A DNA stretch of 64,000 bases from Arenibacter sp. ARW7G5Y1 (GTDB lineage: Bacteria > Bacteroidota > Bacteroidia > Flavobacteriales > Flavobacteriaceae), in contig NZ_QJJZ01000002.1 in the NCBI RefSeq assembly GCF_003201775.1, positions 1-64,000 on the forward strand. The letters run 5' to 3'. A program made the translations under genes and the position numbers. The notes beneath the pieces were generated by a model. It was not told the origin of the DNA. It did no database searches and was given only the letters and a program-made list of their open reading frames with translations. Positions 52,084-62,610 of the stretch are shown here, one piece after another (positions within the stretch are counted from its first letter, which is position 1; every line of letters starts with the position of its first letter).

Positions 52084-52283
52084 CCTTGTTCGACTATCGG
52101 ATAAAATTGTAGAGCAAAATATGTACGGCCTACCTTGTTTATTCAGAAAAAGAGGCCAGGGAGTTTTTGCACAAAATGCAATATGACAAGAAGCCTGCAC
52201 TGGAAAAACAACGTATCGACCTGTTATCCAATGATATTGACCCCAAAAACAACTGGTGGGGCAGTATGGAGACCAAAGATTAA
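52084..52283 (+). pseudogene. duplicated tail of the sulfatase gene
   Basis: From TTGTTCGACTATC at about 52086 to the TAA at 52281-52283 this matches the end of sulfatase 2 (49759-49956). The last 49 codons read YSEKEAREFLHKMQYDKKPALEKQR...NNWWGSMETKD, and the earlier part has drifted and is frameshifted. The intergenic and leader sequence after it also matches the one before copy 1. A segment sulfatase tail-GH97 was thus duplicated in tandem and the sulfatase part decayed. Confidence 0.85.
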
Positions 52284-52305
52284 AAATGTAAAAATTAAAA
52301 TTATA

Positions 52306-54219
52306 ATGATAATGCGAAGAATATTCTTTTTTATTGCCTTGCTGACAGCTTTGGTATCTTGCCAAAAATCCCTGGATAATATCAACCTTACTTCTCCAGA
52401 TGGTAATCGTTCCATTGGGATACAGCTTGTTGATAATAAGTTGAATTATCAGGTTGGTTCTCAAGGTGTAGAATTTATAAGGACTTCGGAATTGGAAATA
52501 GTACCAAACGCGAAGGTGACCATCTTGAATGCCACAGAAATTGAAAACGACGATAGCTGGAATCCGGTTTGGGGGCAGCAAAGCAACATCCGTGACCATT
52601 ATAAAGAACTTCAATTGGATCTAAATATCGATGGTGTAGAGGGAAAATTGTTGGCCAGGGCGTACAATGAAGGAGTTGCTTTTAGATTTGTCCTCAACGA
52701 AGGCGAAAAACCTAAGGAGGCCATTTTTAAATGTACTTACAATTTGCCCAACGGCAGTAATTATTTTTCACCAGCAGGCGAAAGTGAACCATTGGGCCCC
52801 GTGGATTATAAAGGACTGACCGATTATTTACAGGACAAAGGTCCTAAAAAGAGAAAAATTAGTGTGCCTTTAGTTGTTGAATCGACAGACCAATCTTTTA
52901 TGGCATTATTGGAGTCGGATCTTTATGTGGCCAATGGTATGGATCCCATGCATCTTGATGTTGGGGAGATTGAAGGAAAAATTGTATCAATTAACAAAGT
53001 AGCATTAAGTGAGAAGGAATGGACCAGTCCTTGGCGGGTAATTCTTTTTGGGAAATCGGCTGGCGACCTTGTGGTGAACACAGTGCCCATCAATTTGGCA
53101 AGTCCGTCAAAACTTGATAATACGGATTGGATAAAGCCAGGAAAGACGTTGTGGGATTGGCGTGTTCATGGTTATACCGCTCCTGATGGGTTTGTCTATG
53201 GCATTAATACCGAAAGCTATTTCCGTTTCATCGACTTTGCCGCTGAAAAGGGTATCGACTATTTTCTTATCGATGATTCCTGGTATAAGGAGGTTACCAA
53301 AGGGCATTTTGAGCTTTCCGATAAACTGGACCTGAAAAAAGTGATCGATTATGCCGCGGAAAAGGAGGTAGATCTAATGTTGTACTATGACAGGAGGCAT
53401 GGAGAATATGGCGATGATGAACTTTTTCCTTATTATCAGTCTTTGGGAATGAAAGGAATCAAATACGGATTTATGGGTAGTAATGTGGATTTTACCAGGG
53501 AGGCCATTCAGAAAAGTGCAGCAAGTGAGTTGCTGATCGATTTCCATGACAGTCCGGTACCTTTTACAGGAATACGACGTACTTACCCTAATGCCATTAC
53601 TCGCGAATACTGCCATGCCCAGCAAGATTCACGTAGGGCCTTCACACCTGAATCGTTCATTAAAATGGCACTGATAAACGCCATTACCGGCCCTTTGGAT
53701 ATGAACAACGGCAATTTTGATCTAACGGGGATCAACAGCGGGCTCCGACAAAAAGGCCCAAGGGAAACAAATACTTATTTTTCAACCGTGACCTCCGAAG
53801 CAGCTAGAACGCTGATCATTTTCAGTGGTCTAGTCTGTATCCCAGATGCCCCGGAAGCTTATGAAACCAAGGCCGATCTTTTCGAATTCATTCAAAAATT
53901 GCCTGTTGGGAAATGGGACGAGAGCAAGATCCTGCATTCCAAAATAGGCGAATATATTACAACGGCAAGGCGCCACGGTAAAGAATGGTTCATTGGAAGC
54001 GTTTATAACCAACAGGGAGGAACTCTGGAAATTGATCTCGACTTTTTGGAGGCCGATAAGGAATACAATATTACCTTTTATGAGGACACCCCTGAAACCC
54101 ATTGCAAAACCAATCCTGAGGCTTACCAGGTGCGGAACGGCAAAGTTAAAAAAGGAGATGTTATTAAGGCTGCAATGGCACCAGGAGGCGGGCATTGTAT
54201 GTGGATAAGACCTAATTAA
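52306..54219 (+). CDS. glycoside hydrolase family 97 enzyme, copy 2
   Basis: This 637-residue lipoprotein starts at the ATG at 52306 ([19 protein letters not shown]). The upstream ATG used by copy 1 has become ATT here, so the start moved a few codons downstream. The domains and motifs are those of copy 1: [49 protein letters not shown], and nearly the same C-terminal domain. The N-domain is more diverged ([17 protein letters not shown]). The duplicate could have a different linkage or position preference. It is followed by a sulfatase gene 8 bases downstream. Confidence 0.88.
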   Translation: MIMRRIFFFIALLTALVSCQKSLDNINLTSPDGNRSIGIQLVDNKLNYQVGSQGVEFIRTSELEIVPNAKVTILNATEIENDDSWNPVWGQQSNIRDHYKELQLDLNIDGVEGKLLARAYNEGVAFRFVLNEGEKPKEAIFKCTYNLPNGSNYFSPAGESEPLGPVDYKGLTDYLQDKGPKKRKISVPLVVESTDQSFMALLESDLYVANGMDPMHLDVGEIEGKIVSINKVALSEKEWTSPWRVILFGKSAGDLVVNTVPINLASPSKLDNTDWIKPGKTLWDWRVHGYTAPDGFVYGINTESYFRFIDFAAEKGIDYFLIDDSWYKEVTKGHFELSDKLDLKKVIDYAAEKEVDLMLYYDRRHGEYGDDELFPYYQSLGMKGIKYGFMGSNVDFTREAIQKSAASELLIDFHDSPVPFTGIRRTYPNAITREYCHAQQDSRRAFTPESFIKMALINAITGPLDMNNGNFDLTGINSGLRQKGPRETNTYFSTVTSEAARTLIIFSGLVCIPDAPEAYETKADLFEFIQKLPVGKWDESKILHSKIGEYITTARRHGKEWFIGSVYNQQGGTLEIDLDFLEADKEYNITFYEDTPETHCKTNPEAYQVRNGKVKKGDVIKAAMAPGGGHCMWIRPN

Positions 54220-54227
54220 TTAAGAAA

Positions 54228-55661
54228 ATGAGGGTGAAAATTATTGTAACGATCAGTATTTTATTTTTTTTGGCAGCGGTCTGTATGCAAAAAAAACAAG
54301 ATCCAGCCGCTAAGCCAAATTTCATCATTATCTTAACCGATGATCAGGGCTACAGTGATGTAGGCTGTTACGGTTCCCCAAATATCAAGACCCCTAACCT
54401 GGATAAAATGGCAAGTGAGGGAATGAAGTTTTCCAACTTTTATGCCCAAACAGTTTGTGGGCCATCACGTGCGGCATTAATGACGGGTCGTTACCCTATG
54501 CGTAATGCACGAAACGACAACGGAGAGGTGCCGCATCCCAAACTATCGTTAAGTGAAGTTACTATTGCCGAAGTATCAAAGCCATTAGGATATAAAACGG
54601 GAATGATTGGAAAATGGGATTTGGCAGGTCACAGTCCAGAACAATTCAATCCAAATTTATTGCCCATGCACCAAGGGTTTGACGAATCCTTTTTTACACC
54701 CACAAGTAACGATTCCAAAGTGCATTTGTTGCGAAATGAAACGTTGGTAGAACCTAAGGCCGATATGTCCACACTTACCAAAAGATATACGGATGAAGCG
54801 ATTGATTTTATTGAAAAGAATAAGGACCAGTCATTCTTCCTTTACTTGGCTCATACCATGCCGCATACCCATTTGGCCGTTTCCGATGAATTTAAGGGAA
54901 AATCGGAAGGTGGCTTTTATGGCGATGTTATTGAAGAAATAGATTATAATGTTGGACGAATTTTTAAAAATCTTAAAGATAATGGATTGGATGAAAATAC
55001 CTATGTGATTTTCGCCAGCGACAATGGCCCGTGGTGGATACAAGGGGACCATGGCGGAAACGCCGCACCCCTTAGAGGGGCTAAAACTTCGGCATGGGAA
55101 GGCGGACTTCGGGTACCATGTATAGTTAGGGCCCCAGGAAAAGTGCCGACTGGAAAAACTTCGGATTTGGTAACGGTCACCATCGATTTGTTGCCCACAT
55201 TGGCCAAAATAGCAGGGGCAACAATTCCTATGGACAGGGTGATTGATGGCTTGGATATTTCCGACATTATTCATGGAAAATCAACAGATTTGGAAAGATC
55301 TTTTTTCTACTACCAACATCATATATTGCGAGCCGTACGAAAAGGCAAATGGAAATTGCATTTACCGCACCAACCCGATTCGACATCCATAGTTTATGAA
55401 AAGTGGCCCGTTCACTCTGCGCCAGAAGACCGCGTTCTATATACAAAATACACGCTGTACAATTTAGAAAATGATATTGCGGAAACTACCGATGTCTCTG
55501 CCGAAAACCCGGAAGTTGTTACTGAACTGACAAAACTTTTGGATTGGGCAAAGGAGGATATTGGCTATTTGGGGGCAAGAGGTTTAAACGTAGGCTCCCT
55601 AGGAACAGAGCCTTATTTTACTCCAAATGAGTTTTTTCCTGAACATATGGATATTAAATGA
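54228..55661 (+). CDS. formylglycine-dependent sulfatase 3 of the PUL
   Basis: This 477-residue S1 sulfatase has a lipoprotein-type signal (LFFLAAVC, C19). The metal site is [13 protein letters not shown] and the formylglycine motif C77-G-P-S-R with [15 protein letters not shown] replaces the usual GKWHLG, so the position of the histidine that usually binds sulfate is Asp here, an unusual feature. [14 protein letters not shown] and [39 protein letters not shown] supply the other residues. It is shorter than its neighbours. Its stop overlaps the next gene's ATG (ATGA at 55658-55661). Confidence 0.9.
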   Translation: MRVKIIVTISILFFLAAVCMQKKQDPAAKPNFIIILTDDQGYSDVGCYGSPNIKTPNLDKMASEGMKFSNFYAQTVCGPSRAALMTGRYPMRNARNDNGEVPHPKLSLSEVTIAEVSKPLGYKTGMIGKWDLAGHSPEQFNPNLLPMHQGFDESFFTPTSNDSKVHLLRNETLVEPKADMSTLTKRYTDEAIDFIEKNKDQSFFLYLAHTMPHTHLAVSDEFKGKSEGGFYGDVIEEIDYNVGRIFKNLKDNGLDENTYVIFASDNGPWWIQGDHGGNAAPLRGAKTSAWEGGLRVPCIVRAPGKVPTGKTSDLVTVTIDLLPTLAKIAGATIPMDRVIDGLDISDIIHGKSTDLERSFFYYQHHILRAVRKGKWKLHLPHQPDSTSIVYEKWPVHSAPEDRVLYTKYTLYNLENDIAETTDVSAENPEVVTELTKLLDWAKEDIGYLGARGLNVGSLGTEPYFTPNEFFPEHMDIK

Positions 55662-57262
55662 TCTGTAATATGCTTTTCAAAATGAAATATTGTCGAAAAT
55701 TACCTAACACACTAATTGTTGCTTTTATTCTTTTATATTGCTTAAGCCCCATAATAATGCAGGCTCAAGATAATCCCAATGTGGTCTATATTTTAGTGGA
55801 TGATTTGGGTTATGGTGATATAGGTTGTTATGGTGCAACAAAAGTAAAAACGCCAAACATAGACAAATTGGCAAGTGAAGGTAAAATTTTTACAGATGCA
55901 CATTCGGCTTCGGCGGTATGTACTCCATCCCGTTATGCTTTAATTACTGGGCAATATCCTGTTCGTGGGAATAACGGAAAAGGAATTTGGGGGCCCGCGC
56001 CCGTTACTTCAGAACTATTGATAGACCCGGATACATTTACCATAGCGGATGTATTCAAAAACAAGGGTTATGCAACGGCCGCCTTGGGAAAATGGCATTT
56101 AGGATTTGGCAAGGGAGAAAACACTTGGAATGAACCATTGCGCCCTGGACCGAACGATTTAGGGTTCGATTATTACTACGGTATTCCCGTTGTAAACAGT
56201 GCACCACCTTTTGTATATGTAGAAAATGACCGTGTGGTGGGAGAAGATTCAAACGACCCTTTGGTGTATGTAGGAAGAGGAAAAGAGAAAGAGGTTACTC
56301 CAATTACTCCTATACCACCAGAAGCTTCACAAAGAACGGCCAATATGTTTAAAGGGGCAGTTGCCGCGCATAAGATGTACAACGATTATACCGTAGGAAC
56401 CGTTTTGGCAGGAAAGGCTGTGGAGTGGATTACAGAGAATACCACCAATGACAAGCAAAATCCTTTCTTTTTGTACTTGGCCACCACCCATATTCATCAC
56501 CCCTTTACTCCTGGAAAAAACTTTCAAGGAAAAAGCGATGCCGAACTTTATGGAGATTTTATTCAAGAACTTGATTGGATGGTAGGACAAGTAACTTCTA
56601 TATTGGACAAACAAGGAGTAGCCAAAAATACCTTAGTAATCTTTACCAGTGATAACGGAGCAATGTTGAATCTGGGAGGTCGCAATGCCGTGAAAGCCGG
56701 ACACAAAATTAATGGAGATCTATTGGGTTTTAAGTTCGGGGTTTGGGAAGGTGGACACCGTGTGCCTTTCATTGCCAAATGGCCGGGTAAAATTGAGGTG
56801 GGAACTGTATCCGATCTATTGATCTGTAATGTGGATATGTTGGCTACTTTTATGGAAGTTACAGGTCAAGACCCCAATAGCTTGAAGAATTCTGACAGCA
56901 AAAATATTTTGCCGGCTTTATTGGGCAATCCGGAAATGCCTATTCGCAATGAATTGCTGTTGGCGGCAAGCAAACCCACCCATTTATCACTCCGAAAAGG
57001 GAAATGGATGTACATTCCAGCAAAAGGTAGTGGGGGTTTTAATGGCTCAAAACCTCAGCATCATGCTTGGGGCGGTGCCCCTGGGGTAGACTTTGTAGGA
57101 GGAACAAATAGCGATATTGTGAACGGGCAAATAAAAGAAAATGCGCCTTCGGGACAGCTATACGACTTGGAAGCGGATAAATATCAAACCACCAATGTGT
57201 ACAATCAGTATCCGGAAGTGGTGAAAGAAATGGTGGCTGTTTTAGATACCTATAAACCCTAA
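55658..57262 (+). CDS. formylglycine-dependent sulfatase 4 of the PUL
   Basis: This 534-residue S1 sulfatase has a signal peptide ([17 protein letters not shown]). The metal site is [15 protein letters not shown], the formylglycine motif C88-T-P-S-R with YALITGQYP, and [10 protein letters not shown] follows. [21 protein letters not shown] is present, as is [48 protein letters not shown]. The ATG at 55658 overlaps the previous stop; a second ATG at 55670 gives a shorter leader and is also plausible. It contains a glycine-rich insert ([24 protein letters not shown]) near the C-terminus. Confidence 0.9.
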   Translation: MICNMLFKMKYCRKLPNTLIVAFILLYCLSPIIMQAQDNPNVVYILVDDLGYGDIGCYGATKVKTPNIDKLASEGKIFTDAHSASAVCTPSRYALITGQYPVRGNNGKGIWGPAPVTSELLIDPDTFTIADVFKNKGYATAALGKWHLGFGKGENTWNEPLRPGPNDLGFDYYYGIPVVNSAPPFVYVENDRVVGEDSNDPLVYVGRGKEKEVTPITPIPPEASQRTANMFKGAVAAHKMYNDYTVGTVLAGKAVEWITENTTNDKQNPFFLYLATTHIHHPFTPGKNFQGKSDAELYGDFIQELDWMVGQVTSILDKQGVAKNTLVIFTSDNGAMLNLGGRNAVKAGHKINGDLLGFKFGVWEGGHRVPFIAKWPGKIEVGTVSDLLICNVDMLATFMEVTGQDPNSLKNSDSKNILPALLGNPEMPIRNELLLAASKPTHLSLRKGKWMYIPAKGSGGFNGSKPQHHAWGGAPGVDFVGGTNSDIVNGQIKENAPSGQLYDLEADKYQTTNVYNQYPEVVKEMVAVLDTYKP

Positions 57263-57277
57263 GAGTAATTTTGAAGT

Positions 57278-58804
57278 ATGATTAAAAAACAATCGACTAT
57301 TATAAGGTGTCTTGCCAGTGTTTTGTTCTCCGGTTTACTAACGATATCATGTACATCCAAAGTCAAAACTGATAGGGAAATCAGGCCTAATTTCATCTTT
57401 ATTATGGCAGATGACCTGGGTTGGCAAGATGTGGGCTTTATGGGAAGCAAATGGTTTGAAACCCCCAACCTGGATAAGTTGGCCGGGGAAAGCCTTGTTT
57501 TTAACAATGCCTATATGTACCCAACCTGCTCCCCATCAAGAGCGGCTTTGTTAACGGGGAAACAGTCTTTTAGAACAGGAATCTATAATGTGCCTGTATT
57601 GGAAAAAGGGGATAACCAACACAATATATTTTCGCGTTGGACGGTTGGCCTGGAACATACCATGTATGCAGAGCCCTTAAAAAATGTAGGTTACCAATCC
57701 ATCCATTTGGGAAAATGGCATGTGGTAGGTCCCAATCCAGTAGAGGAAACGGCTTATCCATTTGAAAAACCCTTAAAGCAACCTGCTAACGGAAACTTGG
57801 ATTGGTTGGCAGACCACTTATCCATCGATATTCAAAAATATTATCCTTTGGGAAAGGGGTTTCATGAGAATGTAGGAGGCACCTGGTGGGGTGATCCTGC
57901 CCGCGGGTATACGGAAGGCTACCAATCCGGAAGTGGAGGTTATAAAGCCCCTTTCAAAAATCCTTTTATTGAGGATAAGGAAGATGATGAATGGTTGACG
58001 GACAGGTTGACCGATGAGGCCATCCATTTTATAAAGCGCAATAAAAAGGAACCGTTTTTTGTAAACCTTCACTATTATGCACCACATCGTCCTACAGTGC
58101 CTAGAGACAAGGATTCGTTTCAGAAATTTATGGGCAAAGCGGCTGATTCCATAACAGGTCAAGGAGAAAATAACCGTGAAGAAATTGCCGGCTACGCCAC
58201 CATGATTGCCTCCATAGATGAAAATGTGAAGCGCATTTTTGATTATTTGGATCAGGAGGGGTTGAGGGAAAATACAATAGTGATATTCACTTCCGATAAC
58301 GGATTTAACGGTTTGCAAAGCGGCACAAATACCTTGCGGGGGGCCAAGGGAACTATTTATGAAGGCGGCCTACGGGTACCTGCTTTTGTAAATTGGAAAG
58401 GTCATGTTGCCCCTGGGGTTTCGGAAACCCCCATTTGCGGAATGGACTATTTTCCCACATTTTTAGAGTTGGCCCAGGTGAAGGATTATGACGGAAAACT
58501 TGATGGGGAAAGTTTGCTACCCTTGTTGAAAAACACAGCGTTGAAAGAGCGGGCACTATTTTGGCATGTGGCAAGTACCTATAAAAATCTGCCCTGTTCC
58601 ATAATTAGAAAGGAGAAATGGAAGCTGATCCAGTATTTAAACGATGGTAGGGTAGAATTGTACAACTTGGAAAAAGATTTAAAGGAAGCGAATAATTTAG
58701 TTGATGAAAATCCGGAAATAGTTTCCCAATTATTGAATGAACTCATAACTTGGCGAAAAAACAATAAAGTACCGCTTCCAGCAGCGTCGGTACTACCATT
58801 TTAA
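57278..58804 (+). CDS. formylglycine-dependent sulfatase 5 of the PUL
   Basis: This 508-residue lipoprotein-type S1 sulfatase has lipobox LTISC (C25), metal site IFIMADDLGWQD and formylglycine motif C84-S-P-S-R with AALLTGKQ. GKWHVVGPNP holds the histidine region. The insert WGDPARGYTEGYQSGSGGYKAPF is likely a substrate loop. YYAPHRPTVP and FTSDNGFNGLQSGTNTLRGAKGTIYEGGLRVPAFVNWKG complete the set. It is the last sulfatase of the run, 26 bases before the GH117-like gene. Confidence 0.9.
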   Translation: MIKKQSTIIRCLASVLFSGLLTISCTSKVKTDREIRPNFIFIMADDLGWQDVGFMGSKWFETPNLDKLAGESLVFNNAYMYPTCSPSRAALLTGKQSFRTGIYNVPVLEKGDNQHNIFSRWTVGLEHTMYAEPLKNVGYQSIHLGKWHVVGPNPVEETAYPFEKPLKQPANGNLDWLADHLSIDIQKYYPLGKGFHENVGGTWWGDPARGYTEGYQSGSGGYKAPFKNPFIEDKEDDEWLTDRLTDEAIHFIKRNKKEPFFVNLHYYAPHRPTVPRDKDSFQKFMGKAADSITGQGENNREEIAGYATMIASIDENVKRIFDYLDQEGLRENTIVIFTSDNGFNGLQSGTNTLRGAKGTIYEGGLRVPAFVNWKGHVAPGVSETPICGMDYFPTFLELAQVKDYDGKLDGESLLPLLKNTALKERALFWHVASTYKNLPCSIIRKEKWKLIQYLNDGRVELYNLEKDLKEANNLVDENPEIVSQLLNELITWRKNNKVPLPAASVLPF

Positions 58805-58829
58805 GGAAAAATTAAAAACAAAAAAAGTT

Positions 58830-59870
58830 ATGCAAAGATCAATTAAAGGCAATCTGTCCGTATTCTATATTTGTACGGCGATGGTAATACTTTTTTTGGC
58901 TAGTTGTAAGCCCAAAAACGAGGAGAAACCAAAAGAAGTAGAAGAAGTTGTAAGTCAATCGCAAGGGGCGACTACCACATTTACCTATCAGGAGATTCCG
59001 GGCATTGGTATAGATAGTCTTTACAACAGACGGGACAATAGCGACATCATCAAGGTGGGCGACACTTATTATGTGTGGTATTCTCGAATGGATAGTCCAA
59101 CAACGGCAGGGTATTGGGCAACCATATGGTATGCTACCTCAAAAGATGATGGACATACCTGGGAGGAGCAGGGCATGGCCTTGGATGTTGGTCAGCAGGG
59201 TGAATTTGACAGTCACTCTGTATTTACTCCTAATATTTTGGCATATAAAGGGAAATACTATTTGTATTATACAGGGGTTAAGCCCACTCCCGGCAATGCC
59301 AAAAAAGAATTCGAGAACAATTCGGAAACCGATATTACGGCTATAGGGTTGGCAGTTGCCGATAGTCCGGAAGGCCCCTTTGTAAGGGTCCAGAATAACC
59401 CTATATTGGAAATTAGTGAGGTGCCCGAGGATTTTGATAGCTACCGCATTGATGATGCCGCTTTATTGGTAAAGGATAGTAAGATTTGGTTGTATTACAA
59501 GGGTCGATCCATTGTTCATGGAAAAAAGGGGCCTGGACTCACAAAAATGGGAGTCGCCATAGCCGACCAACCCGAGGGACCTTTTAAAAAGCACCTAAAC
59601 CCCTTAATTGATAAGGGACATGAAGTATTGATCTGGAACCATAATGGGGGAATTGCATCCCTGGCATCAATTAGTAAAACCATACATTGGGCCAAGGACG
59701 GATTAAATTTTTCCCCAAGGGAAGAAAATCTAAAGAAAATTCCAATAGCTCCAGGCCTTTATCGTCCACATTTGGAGGATGGGAACCAAGCCATGGAAAT
59801 TCCGGGATGGGGTATTTCCCTTAAGGGCAAAAAAGGAGTCGTCTACCTAGAGCGTTTCGAAATGGAGTAA
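58830..59870 (+). CDS. GH117-like five-bladed beta-propeller glycosidase (lipoprotein)
   Basis: This 346-residue lipoprotein (LFLASC) has a propeller of the GH43/GH117 clan. RRDNSDIIKVGDTYYVWYSRMDSP, then YWATIWYATSKDDGHTWEEQG, HSVFTPNILAYKGKYYLYYTGV, FDSYRIDDAALLVKDSKIWLYYKGR and GHEVLIWNHNGGIASL align well with the motif series of GH117 alpha-1,3-3,6-anhydro-L-galactosidases (base Asp in RxDNSD, Asp in RIDD, His in GHEV). Anhydrogalactose cleavage would fit a red-algal galactan. GH43-type activities are the alternative. It ends the operon of the PUL. Confidence 0.7.
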   Translation: MQRSIKGNLSVFYICTAMVILFLASCKPKNEEKPKEVEEVVSQSQGATTTFTYQEIPGIGIDSLYNRRDNSDIIKVGDTYYVWYSRMDSPTTAGYWATIWYATSKDDGHTWEEQGMALDVGQQGEFDSHSVFTPNILAYKGKYYLYYTGVKPTPGNAKKEFENNSETDITAIGLAVADSPEGPFVRVQNNPILEISEVPEDFDSYRIDDAALLVKDSKIWLYYKGRSIVHGKKGPGLTKMGVAIADQPEGPFKKHLNPLIDKGHEVLIWNHNGGIASLASISKTIHWAKDGLNFSPREENLKKIPIAPGLYRPHLEDGNQAMEIPGWGISLKGKKGVVYLERFEME

Positions 59871-59952
59871 TAGGGATAGGGCTCCCACTAAAAAATTGGT
59901 TAGTGCTCATTGGCAACTGTGGCATTATTCCAAATTAGTTCCTGACGATCAA

Positions 59953-59996
59953 AACAAAAAAATCCAACCTATGCAACTAGGTTGGATTTTTTTGTT
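59953..59996. terminator. bidirectional terminator between convergent genes
   Basis: AACAAAAAAATCCAACCT at 59953-59970 pairs perfectly with AGGTTGGATTTTTTTGTT at 59979-59996 around ATGCAACT. The A/T-rich ends serve both the GH117-like gene and the convergent outer-membrane gene. Confidence 0.9.
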
Positions 59997-60016
59997 AGCC
60001 CGTAAGAGGGCTTAGT

Positions 60017-62398
60017 TTACCTTCTACGCTGCCCGGAATATTGCATGGCCTCTCCCTTTCCAAAGCCATAGCTAAAGCCTAGGGCTACAAATGTGCCTCT
60101 TTGACGGCGATTGTAAACCTCGTAATTGGCCTGGGCAATTTGGCTCTCGTCCACTCTGGAGGCAAACAGGTCCCTGACGCTTAAATTGAGGACGGCCTTG
60201 CCTTTCATAATGTTTTTTCGTAACCCTAAATCCATATAGAGATTATCGCTAACATCACTTTGTACAGTTTGGTAACTGGACTGATAGTTGCCGGTCATTT
60301 CCACATCGAAATCGGATGGAAGTTTAACCTTTGTCATTAATTTGGAAGTCCATTGATCATTGCTAAAATCGAAAACAGTGGTCTCGAAGATGCCATTCCT
60401 TTTAAATTGATTGTAATTAAAGTCCCCGTTCAAGGTAAGCCATTTGGCCGGACTGTATTTGGCGTTGAACTCTATACCGGTGGCTTTGTTTACTCCAATA
60501 TTTTCGGGTCTATAGGTGCTTACATTGTTTTCGAAGGTAGTAATACGTTCTATAACGTCTGTGGTATATCGATGATAAACCCCAAAATTAATACTGGCAA
60601 CGCCTAAAATATATATACTGGTAATCTCATAGGAATCGGTAAATTCTGGCTGTAATTCAGGGTTACCTTGGCGTACACTATAATTGTTTCTGATATTGAA
60701 AAAAGGATTCAAATCCCACATTCTGGGCCTGTAAATCCGTTTGGAGTAGCCTGCTTGGAGGGATATCTTGTCGCTAAATTTATAGGAACTATGAAGGCTG
60801 GGGAAAAAGTTGCCATAATTTTGACCGTTGGCCGAGCTTGTAGTGACAAGAAATGTATTCTGATCGGTCTGTTCCAAGCGCAGGCCTCCTTTTATGCCCC
60901 ATTTTTTTCCTTCGTAGGATCCAGTGCCGTATAGGCCAAGAACTTTTTGGTCAAATTCAAAAACATTGGTCAAACCAGGGTCGTTTACAAAGGCGCCGTC
61001 CGCGAAATTATTTACCTCGTAATCATTGCTAACGTCGTTCAGGACATATTGGCCCCCTGTCTCTATAGTCCATTCCTCTGTAATGGGATTGGTATAATCC
61101 AGTTTAAAAGTAAATATAGCTTCTTTAAAATCGGTTCTAGTCTGTTGTCTACTATCATTGTCATCCCCAGTAATAGTGGTATTTAAGAATTCGGAGGATT
61201 GGTCCTTCCCAAAGAAATTTCCCAAACCACTAAAGAGCAGGGTATGGTCCTCATGGTTTTCAAAGTCTTTTTTATACTGTAGTTCGTACTGGAATTTGGG
61301 ATTTTTTGCATCAGTAACTTCGGTGCGTTCCCATTCCGAGCTGACGGCATTGTTGGAGTCCAGAGCTACGAAACTGGTGTTGGAGGGTTGTTCCTCTATT
61401 TCCATGGCAAAGTTGCCTGAGAGAGTCAATACGTTATTATCGTTGATATGATAGTCTGTTCCCAGGACAAAATTGTAATAGGTTTCATTGCGGTATTCGG
61501 TACCATTACTAAGAATAGTGGTGTTGTTTTCCAAATCTACGTTACGGGTTTCAAGATCGTTGGGCATATCCCGAAGACCTACCCCTAGTTGGGTGAACAG
61601 GTTGAAATTCTCTGTACGCCTATTTAAGCTTACGCCCACACTATGGCTATCCGGGGCTCCGGTATTCACTGAAATGGAACCATTAAGGCCTTTTCGTTCT
61701 TCCTTTTTTAGAACAATATTGATAATTCCAGATGTTCCTTCGGCCTCATATTTGGCGGAGGGATTGGTCATTACCTCCACCTTCTCAATCATGTCTGCCG
61801 TAATGGTTCCCAAGGCATTGCCTTCATCACTTGCAATGATGGACGGCTTACCATTAATGAGAATCTGCACTCCCTGACTCCCTCTAAGACTAATACGCCC
61901 CTCTATGTTGACATTAACGGAAGGTACATTGTTTAAAACTTCCAAGGCACTTGCACCGGTAGTACTAAGATCTTTGCCGACGTTGAATACACGTTTGTCC
62001 AATTTAAATTCGGTACGTGAAACTTCGCCCTGTACCACTACTTCCTGTAATTGTTCTGCGTCCTCCGAAAGGGCCACATTCCCTAAATCTATCGTTTTCC
62101 CCTGGGTTGGTGGTGGTCCAAATGTTTTGGTCCTGAATCCTAAAAAACTTACTTCTATATAGTATTCGGAAGCATCCGTTTCCAAGCTAAAACTGCCATC
62201 ATCCTTAGTGGTAGTTCCATTTATGGGCTTTTTGGTTTCGTTATCGCCGACCATAACCGTGGCATAGGCAATGGGCTGTCCATTGGATTCCTCCACTACA
62301 GTTCCCTTAATGGTTACCGTGCCTTGTTGCGCCAAGGCAACAGGACAACAGAGCATTAAAGAACCAGCAATTAACATTTGCACCAATATTTTTTTCAT
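60017..62398 (-). CDS. outer-membrane beta-barrel family protein (TonB-dependent-receptor-like)
   Basis: From the ATG at 62398 this is a 793-residue protein. Signal LVQMLIAGSLMLCCPVALAQQ is followed by a CarboxypepD_reg-like domain (TIKGTVVEESNGQPIAYATVMVGD, SFSLETDASEYYIEVSFLGF), a plug-like domain (VVVQGEVSRTEFKLDKRVFNVGKDLSTTGASALEVLNNVPSVNVNIEGRISLRGSQGVQILINGKPSI, MIEKVEVMTNPSAKYEAEGTSGIINIVLKK) and a large barrel ending GFSYGFGKGEAMQY. This is the OMP_b-brl_3 group, not SusC. A longer ATG at 62440 is less likely. The divergent kinase/regulator pair at 62611 may respond to it. Confidence 0.9.
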   Translation of the reverse strand: MKKILVQMLIAGSLMLCCPVALAQQGTVTIKGTVVEESNGQPIAYATVMVGDNETKKPINGTTTKDDGSFSLETDASEYYIEVSFLGFRTKTFGPPPTQGKTIDLGNVALSEDAEQLQEVVVQGEVSRTEFKLDKRVFNVGKDLSTTGASALEVLNNVPSVNVNIEGRISLRGSQGVQILINGKPSIIASDEGNALGTITADMIEKVEVMTNPSAKYEAEGTSGIINIVLKKEERKGLNGSISVNTGAPDSHSVGVSLNRRTENFNLFTQLGVGLRDMPNDLETRNVDLENNTTILSNGTEYRNETYYNFVLGTDYHINDNNVLTLSGNFAMEIEEQPSNTSFVALDSNNAVSSEWERTEVTDAKNPKFQYELQYKKDFENHEDHTLLFSGLGNFFGKDQSSEFLNTTITGDDNDSRQQTRTDFKEAIFTFKLDYTNPITEEWTIETGGQYVLNDVSNDYEVNNFADGAFVNDPGLTNVFEFDQKVLGLYGTGSYEGKKWGIKGGLRLEQTDQNTFLVTTSSANGQNYGNFFPSLHSSYKFSDKISLQAGYSKRIYRPRMWDLNPFFNIRNNYSVRQGNPELQPEFTDSYEITSIYILGVASINFGVYHRYTTDVIERITTFENNVSTYRPENIGVNKATGIEFNAKYSPAKWLTLNGDFNYNQFKRNGIFETTVFDFSNDQWTSKLMTKVKLPSDFDVEMTGNYQSSYQTVQSDVSDNLYMDLGLRKNIMKGKAVLNLSVRDLFASRVDESQIAQANYEVYNRRQRGTFVALGFSYGFGKGEAMQYSGQRRR

Positions 62399-62610
62399 GA
62401 CTTGCTTTAATAGATTAAAAATGGATTGTAACAATTGCAAAGATTCATTTTTTTATTGAGAAGGGTGGGGTATTTTCTGTGAACGACAAAAGTATTCCAT
62501 TAAACAGCAGTTAGTAGTTTTCATGAAGGGCATGCGCTGTTTAGGGGTTTAATTTTGCCGTTGGCGTAGCACTATTTTTTGAAACGGGGGCAATAGCTTA
62601 GATTTGAAGT

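Noticed and set aside
52135-52305. Longer N-terminus for GH97 copy 2
   Set aside because: The extension is an out-of-frame reading of the decayed sulfatase tail; the signal peptide of the lipoprotein begins at 52306.
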